Source of the DNA: Flavobacteriales bacterium
GTDB lineage: Bacteria > Bacteroidota > Bacteroidia > Flavobacteriales_D > Crocinitomicaceae
Assembly (NCBI GenBank): GCA_013373595.1
Contig: JABXHO010000021.1
Span: 1 to 64,000 of the forward strand
Reading direction: 5' to 3'
Length of the DNA stretch: 64,000 nt
The notes below the pieces were generated by a model, which ran no database searches, was not told the origin of the DNA, and saw only the letters and a program-made list of their open reading frames with translations. The translations under genes were made by a program, and so were the position numbers. Positions within the stretch are counted from its first letter, which is position 1; each line of letters begins with the position of its first letter. Shown in pieces: positions 54,684-63,400 of this stretch.

Positions 54684-56042
54684 TCAGCTCAGAGCCTGCG
54701 TTATTTCTTGTTTCGAATCTGCAGCCTCATTTTTTACTGTCAGGGAAAGTAGAATGATGAAGAATGGCAGAAGTGGAGCCCGTAGTCGTACGAGTACACC
54801 AAAAAGTCCAGAGGTTAAACCTGTTACAAATGCTAAAATGAGGACGAATGAAATCGAAAAAAGCAGGAGTTCATTGTTTTGAATGAGTTTGATCTTTTTC
54901 AGGGCATCTTTCCGAATGAAAATGAACAACAAATAGAGAAAAAGTAGACTTTCTAGGCCGTTGAAAATTAAGGAAGGAGAAAGTGCTTCCCAAATAAAAG
55001 GACGGAAAATTCCCGCAGTTATGGCAAACGGACTAGCTCGTAGTAAGCCGAGAGGGGTGTATTGAATTTCACCAATGCTGTATCGGTTGTCACCATAGGT
55101 GACGTTGGTGGCGAAATCTCGTTGCGTAATGGCGGCTTCCTGAAAAATTTCATTCTGCTCAAGAAATTCTGCTTCCGAACCTGAAGATAAAGCTTGTGAG
55201 AGCACAACGAAACCTCCAATCAATATGGCAAATCGAACAAAAAGCGTAGCTTGATTACTGTTAGAAATTCGTTTGGCAATGGCTGTGCTGTAAGCCAAGG
55301 CAAGTGAAAGGATGGTGACGTACAGAACAACCGACCGTATGTGATAAACCATGAGAGCCATCAGAATGAAAAAAATAAACGCACGAAACCGGTTTTTGGA
55401 ATCTCTTGAAATGAGGATAAGACCATTGTAAACCATCGTCACTACACCGATGTAAACAAGTGTATCTTTCGAGATTCCAGTACACCAGAAATTAACAGAA
55501 GGCAGAAACAGAACTCCTATGGCGAGGTACGTTTCGGACACAATGTTCATACTACGTATGTAGGCAAATAACTTCCATGTTGCTGAGGCAACAAAGTAGG
55601 AGAGAAGTAAGGTGGTTGCAATAAAACTTTTGAAGGTGAAAAAAGACAAAATAGATGTCAATTTACACACGAAAAAACCTTCAGGCTCGCGATAAATCCA
55701 TCCAGGCGGATAGCCTGTACGAGAATTAAAGAAGAGAGAAATCGAGTGGTCAGTTGGTGTTGAAAATAGTTGCTCAAAATACAATCCAGGGTCCTCCATA
55801 AACAGATTATTCAGAGCAACGGTTCCATGGTAGTAGGCAATGGTGTCACCTCCACCGTAGACTAGAATAAAAAAGAGAGCAAATGATAAACTGAAAAATA
55901 ACTTCGCGTACACATTATACATGTAGTACTTTCCTTCATTACCCGCGTAATTTCCTTTACGCACTTGTGCCACGACCAAGATAATGATCAGCCACAAGAA
56001 TGCTGGGATGAGTTGAAAGATGCTAAAGAAATCGGTTTGCAC
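54684..56042 (-). CDS. Polytopic membrane protein, O-antigen polymerase/ligase-like
   Basis: A 452-residue integral membrane protein with about ten to twelve hydrophobic segments (for example IFQLIPAFLWLIIILVVAQVR, FSLSFALFFILVYGG, and FRAFIFFILMALMVY) and a large periplasmic loop in the middle (SGSEAEFLEQNEIFQEAAIT). The topology is typical of EpsG/Wzy-type polymerases or WaaL-like ligases, but no diagnostic motif is obvious. Because the locus uses an ABC exporter, a Wzy polymerase is not expected; it may be a ligase or a polymerase from another pathway. The role is uncertain. It is 78 bases upstream of the permease gene. Confidence 0.65.
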   Translation of the reverse strand: MQTDFFSIFQLIPAFLWLIIILVVAQVRKGNYAGNEGKYYMYNVYAKLFFSLSFALFFILVYGGGDTIAYYHGTVALNNLFMEDPGLYFEQLFSTPTDHSISLFFNSRTGYPPGWIYREPEGFFVCKLTSILSFFTFKSFIATTLLLSYFVASATWKLFAYIRSMNIVSETYLAIGVLFLPSVNFWCTGISKDTLVYIGVVTMVYNGLILISRDSKNRFRAFIFFILMALMVYHIRSVVLYVTILSLALAYSTAIAKRISNSNQATLFVRFAILIGGFVVLSQALSSGSEAEFLEQNEIFQEAAITQRDFATNVTYGDNRYSIGEIQYTPLGLLRASPFAITAGIFRPFIWEALSPSLIFNGLESLLFLYLLFIFIRKDALKKIKLIQNNELLLFSISFVLILAFVTGLTSGLFGVLVRLRAPLLPFFIILLSLTVKNEAADSKQEITQALS

Positions 56043-56090
56043 GAATCTTGTTTTATCAATGTCTTACGGAGAAAATAGTTTTTTGTTCTC

Positions 56091-56564
56091 CTATTGATGA
56101 TGATACGGTTCTCCTTTGAGAATAGTGAGTGCACGATATACTTGCTCAATAAAGAATAGTCGAACCATTTGATGTGAAAATGTCATTTCAGAGAGACTGA
56201 TTTTTCCGTTTGACCGAGCATACACTTCATCTGAAAATCCGTAGGCTCCGCCCACCACAAAAACCAACGATTTCCCTCCTTGGTTGAACTTTTTCTGAAG
56301 GTATTTTGAAAAACCGACAGAGCTGAATGATTTTCCGTTTTCATCGAGCAAAATAAGCTGCGCTGAGGAGTCTACTTTCGCTAAAATCAATTTACCCTCT
56401 TCTACTTTGATTTGATCTTCCCTGAGTTTTTTGGCATTCTTCAATTCAGGAATTTCAATTTTCTCAAAGTTACAGTAGTGTTTGAGTCGCTTCAAATACT
56501 CGGATTCACCTTCCTTCAAATACGGTCGTTCGGTTTTCCCGACGCAGATCAATTGTATTTTCAT
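56091..56564 (-). CDS. rlmH: 23S rRNA (pseudouridine(1915)-N(3))-methyltransferase
   Basis: RlmH is a SPOUT-class enzyme that methylates pseudouridine 1915 in helix 69 of 23S rRNA. The 157-residue protein has MKIQLICVGKTERPYLKEGESEYLKRL, the cofactor-binding FVVGGAYGFSDEVY and SLSEMTFSHQMVRLFFIEQVYRA, and ends GEPYHHQ, the conserved C-terminal tail. Length and motifs are textbook. It is the last leftward gene after the polysaccharide locus and is likely on its own promoter. Confidence 0.98.
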   Translation of the reverse strand: MKIQLICVGKTERPYLKEGESEYLKRLKHYCNFEKIEIPELKNAKKLREDQIKVEEGKLILAKVDSSAQLILLDENGKSFSSVGFSKYLQKKFNQGGKSLVFVVGGAYGFSDEVYARSNGKISLSEMTFSHQMVRLFFIEQVYRALTILKGEPYHHQ

Positions 56565-56661
56565 GGGGTAAATTTAACAAACGATCCTGTAAAGAATTTA
56601 AAACTTCAGAAAAGCGTATATTACGGCATTATATTTGTTGATAGACTGAAAAACGAAAACT

Positions 56662-57045
56662 ATGCATCTCGTATTTTCTTTGCTCGCATCTTTGATGCTT
56701 TCTGTGAATTTGGTAACGAACGTTCCTTACGCTTCAATTGAGAAATCATTTGAATCGAATCGTGCGAAAGATATTGTTTCTTTGGGAGGAAGTAAGCTCT
56801 TGATAAATGTTCAAGGAAAAGAAGGTGCGTACAGTCAGTCTCAGGCAAACCTTGTCCTTCAAGATTTTATGTCGAAAAATCCATGTACTTCTTTCGATTT
56901 CATTTTTAAAGGGAAAGAATCAAATGGAGGAAGTTTTGCGATTGGAAACTACAAGACGCGTTCTGAAAAGTTTCGGGTAACGATTTACTTCAAAAAAGAG
57001 CAGAGTTCTTACAAGATTGAAAGCTTAACCATCGAAAGGGACTGA
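56662..57045 (+). CDS. DUF4783 domain-containing protein
   Basis: A 127-residue secreted protein with a signal peptide (LVFSLLASLMLSVNLVTNVPYA) and the DUF4783 fold: SIEKSFESNRAKDIVSLGG, INVQGKEGAYSQSQANLVLQDFMSKN, FDFIFKGKESNGGSFAIGNYKTRS and RVTIYFKKEQSSYKIESLTIE. The family is common in Bacteroidota, is NTF2-like in shape and has no known function. It very often sits directly before nadC, as here (73 bases), so it may be expressed with it, but the link to NAD synthesis is unexplained. Confidence 0.9.
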   Translation: MHLVFSLLASLMLSVNLVTNVPYASIEKSFESNRAKDIVSLGGSKLLINVQGKEGAYSQSQANLVLQDFMSKNPCTSFDFIFKGKESNGGSFAIGNYKTRSEKFRVTIYFKKEQSSYKIESLTIERD

Positions 57046-57117
57046 TACTATCGTCTCCATCAATTGAATATTTCAAAAATCGAATTACTGAATGCAGAGA
57101 ATCTCTATATTTGAGTC

Positions 57118-57954
57118 ATGATAGATGAAATTATAGCGAATGCATTGCGTGAAGATATTGGTGATGGAGATCATTCCACACTTTCATCGGTTCCCGAAAA
57201 TGGAAAAGGTGTTGCGCGACTCTTAGTAAAAGATGAAGGAATTATTGCTGGCGTTGAACTCGCTGAGCGAATTTTTAAAACCTTCGATCCAAACCTTGAA
57301 ATAGAGGTATTCATCAAAGATGGTCAGCACGTGAAGCCTGGCGACGTAGCCTTTATCGTTAAAGGAGCATCACGGTCCATTCTTACAACAGAGCGACTTG
57401 TACTCAATTTCATGCAACGCATGAGTGGAATTGCTACCCAAACAAATCGTATTGTCAAATTGATTGAAGGGACATCCGCGAAATTATTGGATACGCGTAA
57501 AACAACACCAGGTATTCGATACATGGAAAAGTGGGCTGTTCGCATTGGTGGCGGTCACAATCACCGATTCGCATTGTATGATATGATCATGTTGAAAGAC
57601 AATCATATTGATTACGCAGGAGGAATCAGGCCAGCTATCGAGAAGGCAAATCAGTACTTAAAAGATACAGGCAAGGATTTAAAGATCGAAATTGAAGTTC
57701 GTAACGAAGAGGAATTAAAAGAAGTTTTGGAAGTTGGGCAGGTGAATCGAATTATGTTGGATAATTTTTCTCCTGAACGAATTGTAGCAGCTTTGAAAAC
57801 AATTCCAGAATCATACGAAGTGGAAGCGTCGGGTGGAATTACTATTGATACCATTCGTGCATATGCTGAAACTGGAGTTGATTTCATTTCGGTTGGAGCA
57901 CTTACGCACAGCTTCAAAAGTCTGGATATGTCGTTGAAGGCAGTTTACGAATGA
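57118..57954 (+). CDS. nadC: Nicotinate-nucleotide diphosphorylase (carboxylating)
   Basis: NadC converts quinolinate and PRPP to nicotinate mononucleotide in de novo NAD synthesis. The 278-residue enzyme has ALREDIGDGDHSTLSSV at the start, ERLVLNFMQRMSGIAT, LDTRKTTPGIRYMEKWAVRIGGG and the DNHI signature in MIMLKDNHI, ending with EASGGITIDTIRAYAETGVDFISVGALTH. All active-site residues are present. The gene ends ten bases inside the convergent small membrane protein gene. Confidence 0.97.
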   Translation: MIDEIIANALREDIGDGDHSTLSSVPENGKGVARLLVKDEGIIAGVELAERIFKTFDPNLEIEVFIKDGQHVKPGDVAFIVKGASRSILTTERLVLNFMQRMSGIATQTNRIVKLIEGTSAKLLDTRKTTPGIRYMEKWAVRIGGGHNHRFALYDMIMLKDNHIDYAGGIRPAIEKANQYLKDTGKDLKIEIEVRNEEELKEVLEVGQVNRIMLDNFSPERIVAALKTIPESYEVEASGGITIDTIRAYAETGVDFISVGALTHSFKSLDMSLKAVYE

Positions 57955-58331
57955 TTTTTCGGATTGTCCAGAAGGTCAGAATCATCCGATTTACCTGTAA
58001 TCAAAGTAGGACTTAAGAAAAAGGAAATGCCCGTGATCGCCAATCCTGCAATTACTACGTAATTATGGTATGGAAGATTGAGAAATTGTAAGATCAATCC
58101 GCCAAATAGAACAACGCTTCCCACCCAGAAAATTAAATTGAAGGATGGATTGCTGTTTTTGTCTTTTTGAAAACTGAATAAGTTCAAAACAAGCGCTGCC
58201 GCTCCCGAAATCATAAAGATAATTCGAGCCGTAGGAACGGAGATGTATGATCGTCCAATACGGGCGAAAAGCACGAGTGCCATCAAAAAGGCGATCGCAA
58301 AGCAGATACTGGCTATTCGTTTTACTAGCAT
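57945..58331 (-). CDS. Small membrane protein (128 aa)
   Basis: A 128-residue inner-membrane protein with four hydrophobic segments (ICFAIAFLMALVLFARIG, IIFMISGAAALVLNLFSF, IFWVGSVVLFGGLILQF, and NYVVIAGLAITGISFFLS) and no known domain. The N-terminus MLVKRIAS is basic and the C-terminus polar (GKSDDSDLLDNPKNHS). Conserved hypothetical proteins of this type are frequent in Flavobacteria. Its 3' end overlaps the nadC end by ten bases (convergent). No function can be assigned. Confidence 0.7.
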   Translation of the reverse strand: MLVKRIASICFAIAFLMALVLFARIGRSYISVPTARIIFMISGAAALVLNLFSFQKDKNSNPSFNLIFWVGSVVLFGGLILQFLNLPYHNYVVIAGLAITGISFFLSPTLITGKSDDSDLLDNPKNHS

Positions 58332-58484
58332 ATATACGAATCTACGAAATATTCCTTTGCAATGAACGGAACATCATTTATTGCGGATTTCTGTGTAGTT
58401 TGAAATTTTTGGAACGCATTTTGAAGGAGTAGGAGTAAAACCAGAAAGAACGAATAGAGTAGTTCTTTCATAAACGAAGGAAAG

Positions 58485-58784
58485 ATGAAAAATATAGCAA
58501 TACTCGGAATGATGTTCTTGTCACTAGGAGCATTCGCACAACAAAATTCAAATATCGAAGCGAAACAGAAAGAAAAAGTTTGTGTAATCCAAAGAGATCA
58601 AGCACAGCAACCTCAAATGAAGCATCGAATGATTACGGCGCCAATTCAAAATGCTCCAAATCATGCATACATTCGTGCTGTTCGCGCTGATAACCGAAAG
58701 CAGGCAAAACGTGGACAGGTTCGTGATCAGAAGATGGTTGTGCCACTAAAAAGAAAAAGTGCAGAAGTGAAAGCGAAGCAATAA
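58485..58784 (+). CDS. Small basic secreted protein (99 aa)
   Basis: A 99-residue protein with a clear signal peptide (MKNIAILGMMFLSLGAFAQ). The mature 80 residues are strongly basic and hydrophilic (NRKQAKRGQVRDQKMVVPLKRKSAEVKAKQ), with no hydrophobic core, so it is probably unstructured. It contains a single Cys and several Gln/His. No family is known to me. It is monocistronic, ends in a two-way terminator, and its codon use does not differ from its neighbours. Real expression is likely because of the signal peptide, but the role is unknown. Confidence 0.6.
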   Translation: MKNIAILGMMFLSLGAFAQQNSNIEAKQKEKVCVIQRDQAQQPQMKHRMITAPIQNAPNHAYIRAVRADNRKQAKRGQVRDQKMVVPLKRKSAEVKAKQ

Positions 58785-58808
58785 ATGTTGCTCAATATAA
58801 AGTTCAAG

Positions 58809-58843
58809 CGGCCGATTGGGGATTAACCGATTGGTCGTTTTTT
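58809..58843. terminator. Bidirectional terminator between convergent genes
   Basis: An 11-base-pair stem with some G-T pairs (CGGCCGATTGG / CCGATTGGTCG) and a T-tract on the right serves the small basic protein gene; the convergent gene ends at 58842, inside the same element. Confidence 0.75.
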
Positions 58844-59585
58844 ATTGGGCATGCTTAAAAGCATGAATATCGAGTAGGAAGTCGATGTCTTCTTCAAGTT
58901 TATTCCCAATAACGATCACATTGGCACCTGCATCGCGTAGCTGATGCATTTCATCAAGCGATCGAATTCCTCCTCCAACAATAATTGGCGTATCGAGATT
59001 TTTCAGTTCATGAATAACAGAAGCAGGAACATGTTTCTTCGCACCGCTGCCTGCATCGAAGTAAAGTAATTTCTTTCCTTGAAGAATTCCTGCCTTAGCC
59101 GTGTTCATTATAATAGATAGATGATCTTTCGGAATAGGAGTGGTTTGACTCACATAGGCAACCGAAGATAAATTTCCACCATCAATTAATATGTAGGCAG
59201 TGGGAATCACTTCAATATCCATAGCGAATACTTCTTGTGCCGACTGAACATGATGGCCGATGAGGTAATCTGGATTTCTTCCAGAGATAAGACTTAAATA
59301 CAATAAAGCATCTGCCTTTTCTGAAATTTGATGTGCTGCCCCAGGGAAAATGACCAATGGAAGATTGGAATGTGCAGTGATAAAATCAACAACAAGGTGA
59401 AAGTCCTTTCGCGACACAGTACTTCCGCCAACAAAAAGATAATCGACTCCAGCAAACGTTGATTTCTCGAGTAAAACTTTCAAGCGAGAAAGATCAGAAT
59501 ATTTGTCAGGATCAATCAGCGCGGCAACTTGTCCGGTCTTTCGACTGAACTTTTCATAAATTTCTTTAGATACGTTCAACAGCAC
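58842..59585 (-). CDS. Geranylgeranylglyceryl/heptaprenylglyceryl phosphate synthase family protein
   Basis: A 247-residue TIM-barrel prenyltransferase of the GGGPS/PcrB family, which joins a polyprenyl diphosphate to glycerol-1-phosphate to make an ether lipid. Key segments are VAALIDPDKYSDLSRLKVLL, VDYLFVGGS, LPLVIFPGA, IPTAYILIDGGNLSSVAYV and IIVGGGIRSLDEMHQLRDAGAN, the phosphate-binding end. Archaea use it for membrane lipids; Bacteroidota carry homologues (for example in Flavobacterium) whose lipid product and role are little known. It overlaps the phosphopantetheinyl transferase gene by 20 bases, so both are translated together. Confidence 0.9.
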   Translation of the reverse strand: MLLNVSKEIYEKFSRKTGQVAALIDPDKYSDLSRLKVLLEKSTFAGVDYLFVGGSTVSRKDFHLVVDFITAHSNLPLVIFPGAAHQISEKADALLYLSLISGRNPDYLIGHHVQSAQEVFAMDIEVIPTAYILIDGGNLSSVAYVSQTTPIPKDHLSIIMNTAKAGILQGKKLLYFDAGSGAKKHVPASVIHELKNLDTPIIVGGGIRSLDEMHQLRDAGANVIVIGNKLEEDIDFLLDIHAFKHAQ

Positions 59586-60204
59586 TACTATTTATAGAAA
59601 CAACTGTTCCTTGGTGATCAAATATATCCAACTCAACGAGAAGCGTATGGTCGTGGTTGATGATTTTACCCAGCCATTTGTCGTCAGTCGACTTGGAAAG
59701 AAGAAGGTCTTCCTTAAAGATAATCTTTTTCCGTCCTGCTAATTTATACATCGCTTCCTTTGCCGACCATAGTCGTGTCATTTCTAATTTATCATTCTCG
59801 TCAAAGAAATCTTTCTCCGATGGAGCTAGAAATTTAGGACAAACGTCAAGAATGTTTGGGCGAGGAGTTTCTAAGTCAAGCCCAATCTGATATTGTGCAT
59901 TAAAAGCGAGTCCTACTAAATAGGATGAATGGCTGATTGAAATAAAACCGATACCTTCTATATATGGAGCGCCAATCGAATTGTACTGAATCGTTTGCTT
60001 GCCTAGCACCTTTTCGCGCAATATTCGTGTAGCAATAAACTCCCTTCTCCTTCTGATGTGTTTAAATGTCAGGTAACGCGATAATTCTTCATCGTTGAGA
60101 CAATCGAGGTAATGACTTGGAGCAAAGTCTCCATATCCAAGTAGGTGAATTTGCGTTGATTCGCTCGATATTTGCCAAAAATTAAAGTCGGACATCTGGT
60201 GCAA
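59566..60204 (-). CDS. 4'-phosphopantetheinyl transferase superfamily protein
   Basis: A 212-residue enzyme that attaches the phosphopantetheine arm of CoA to carrier proteins. The magnesium-binding GLDLE (residues about 107-111, in YQIGLDLETPR) and the WSAKEAMYKL motif are the hallmarks of the Sfp/AcpS-like superfamily, and ISISHSSYLVGLAF precedes them. The size fits the Sfp type. It starts the short leftward operon and overlaps the GGGPS-like gene. Target carrier proteins are not in the window, apart from the general acyl carrier protein of fatty acid synthesis. Confidence 0.93.
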   Translation of the reverse strand: MHQMSDFNFWQISSESTQIHLLGYGDFAPSHYLDCLNDEELSRYLTFKHIRRRREFIATRILREKVLGKQTIQYNSIGAPYIEGIGFISISHSSYLVGLAFNAQYQIGLDLETPRPNILDVCPKFLAPSEKDFFDENDKLEMTRLWSAKEAMYKLAGRKKIIFKEDLLLSKSTDDKWLGKIINHDHTLLVELDIFDHQGTVVSINSSAVERI

Positions 60205-60422
60205 AGGAACGAAAATCTATCCGTTTTTAGCTAGACGTGTATAATTGAAATGAAATTCGAATATTTATCGTTTCCCCACTCAAAGTAAACTTCATACATT
60301 TGTTAAATAAGGTTAAGCCAAAATGAATTTAATTTTTATTAACAATTAAGGGAGTGAACACGAATTTTTCTATATTTACGGGCTTTCTAGGAGGAAAACG
60401 ATTTAAATAACAAACTATACTT
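60205..60422 (+). promoter_or_regulatory. Upstream region of the TonB receptor
   Basis: The divergent 218-bp gap contains TATATTTA at about 60371-60378, a partial match to the -7 box, about 45 bases before the start codon, and GGAGG at about 60390. A clear -33 TTTG is not at the right spacing. AT-rich stretches fill the remainder. Confidence 0.4.
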
Positions 60423-63400
60423 ATGTTACGAAAACTTAACTTAGTGTTAGTAAGCATCTTGCTTACAATGTCTTACGGGTTCTCCCAAGTGGGACAAGGT
60501 ACAGTAAAAGGGGTGGTTACTGACGTCGACACAGGGGAACCAATTCCATTCGCTAAAGTTGTCTTAAAACAAGGTGGCTCGATTAAAGCTGGAGTGGAAA
60601 CTGATTTTGATGGAGCATTCCAAATCAACTCAATTAATGCTGGTTCTTACGACGTGGAAATCAGTAATGAAGTTGAAGGTTACAAGCCTCAATTGATGAC
60701 CGGGGTGAAAATTAGTTCTGAGAAAATTACATTCTTGGACAATATTGCTCTCGGAAAAGCAAAAGATGTCTTGGACATTGAAGAAGTAGAGGTCATTGCC
60801 TATAAGGTTCCTCTTATTGATAAAGATGGTGGAGCTTCTGGTTCTACAGTAACAAGAGAAGATATTGCGAAACTTCCAGTACGTTCGGCAGCAGGTGTTG
60901 CGGGAACAGTAGGGGGAGTTAACGCGGATGAAAGTTCAGGTGACTTAAGTGTACGTGGATCTCGTTCGGATGCAACATACTTCTATATAGATGGTATTAA
61001 AGTTCGTGGTTCTTCTAACCTTCCAAAATCAGCGATTGAAGAAGTGAAGGTAATCACCGGAGGTTTGCCTGCAAACTACGGAGATGCAACAGGAGGGATT
61101 ATCTCGGTAACAACTAGAGGTCCTTCTGCGCAATACTTCGGAAGTATTGAAGCAGTAACTTCAGGTTTCTACTTTAGTGGTAAAGATCCTGATGGATACG
61201 ATGGAAAAGTTTTTGGTTTAGATAAGTATGGATACAACTTGGTAGAGGGGATGTTCTCTGGGCCACTTTGGATGCAGAAAGACTCAACAGGAAAGAAAAC
61301 GAAGCCTAGACTTGGTTTCTTGGTTTCAGCAAACCTTACGGATCAATTAGATTCTCGCCCGCTTGCAGAAGGAGGTTGGAGAATTAAAAAAGAAGTAAGA
61401 GATGAGCTAGTTGCAAATCCTTTACGCGCTACTTCAGATGGTTCTAGTACTATTCATAATGCATTCTTCCTTAGAAAAGATGATTTCGAAAGAATTCCTT
61501 GGAGAATGAATACACGAAGAACGAATGTTTCAGGTCAGGCTAAGATTGATGTGAATACAGGACCTTCTGTCAACCTTTCTTTTGGAGGTTCATTGAACTA
61601 CCGATTTGGAAACAACTACAATTACGCAAACTCACTATTGAACTTCCAGAATTTTGGAGCGTTCCAACAGTTGGATTGGCGTGTGTTTGGTCGTTTGACT
61701 CAACGTTTTACAAATAATACAGAAGGGTCTAGTTCTAAAATTAGAAGTGCCAACTATAGTATTATGGTAGATTACTCGAAGTCAAAAACGAACTTCTTTG
61801 ATCCAAAACATAAATACAACCTATTTAACTACGGTCACGTAGGTACGTACGAAACTTCAATTCGTCCTTCTTACACGTTCGATAGTGATAGAAACATGTA
61901 CGTGCATGATGGTTTTGAAGAGTATGAAGTGTCATTTACACCGTCAGAAACAAACCCAGCATTGGCTGCAATCACTAGTCAGTACTATGACTTGTTCAAT
62001 TACCGTCCAGGTATTTCTGAAGAGTACTTTTCTAACCCAGACGCTAACCCTTTCAGAAGCTTGGATAAAATTCAAGAGTTGAACGGTTTGAGAAATGGTG
62101 ATGTTCCTTTGAGTGTTTATGATATTTGGAGCAACATTGGTAGTCCGTTTAACTACTTTGAGAGAACTGAAAACGATCAGTTCCGTGTTACAGGTTCTGG
62201 TTCTGTTAATATCGGCGACCACGCTTTGTCTCTAGGATTTGAGTATGAGCAACGTTGGGATAGAAGCTGGAGATCAGGAACAACAACAAATGGTAACGGA
62301 AACGGACCAATCAGTATTTGGAGAATTGCTCGTCAGTTAACGAACTTCCATATTGATGAATTAGATACTTCATCTGCGTACGTTTCGGATTCTGGATCTT
62401 ACAAGCGTGTTACTTACGATCGTTTGAACACGGGATATGCTAGCCAATCAGGAACTGGACAATACGGTGGAGCGTTGAATAACGATAACCAATCATTCTT
62501 CGATTACAACCTACGTGAATACCTTCACGAAAATGGATGGATCGGTACAGGTGGAGATGGTAGCGAGTTTATCGATATCGACCGTTATGATCCAAGTATC
62601 TACTCATTTGATATGTTCTCGCCAGACGAGTTGTTGAATGGTGGTAACTCATACGTGTCATACTGGGGATACGATCATACAGGTAAGAAAGTGAGAGGTA
62701 ACACTGATATCAATAAGTACTTTAACGAATTTGATGAAAACGGAAACTACAAGCGTTTCGTAGGTGCCTTCCAACCAATTTACATGGCAGGTTACATTAT
62801 GGATAAGTTTGCATTCCGCGATATCGTATTCAACGTTGGTGTTCGTGTTGACGTTTTCGACGCCAACCAACCAGTATTGAAAGATCCATGGTTGTTCTAC
62901 TCAGCGAGAACTGTTGCTGAAGCGAAAACAGAGCTTTCAAACGATCCTACTAAAACGTGGATTGACATTCCAGACGCAATGGGAGATGATTACGTAGTAT
63001 ATGTTGATGACGTAAACAACCCAGGAAATATTAAAGGTTTCCGTTCAGGTCAAGTTTGGTACGATGCAAACGGTGTTGAAACTGAAGATCCAACTGAATT
63101 GAGAGGTGCAGCAGGTATTCAACCGTATTTGACTCAAAAGGGTCTTGAAGCATGGAACAAAGGAACGCCAATCGCAGATGCATTTGAAGATTATAGAGCG
63201 CAGGTTAATGTAATGCCTCGTATTTCATTCTCTTTCCCTATCTCTGATGAAGCAGCGTTCTTCGCTCACTACGATATCTTGACAAAACGTCCAACTTCTG
63301 GATTCCGTTTTGACCCATTCCAATACCAATTCGTGAACGAAAGAAGTGCGATTATCAATAACGCTAACTTGAAACCAGAAACAACAGTTGATTACGAACT

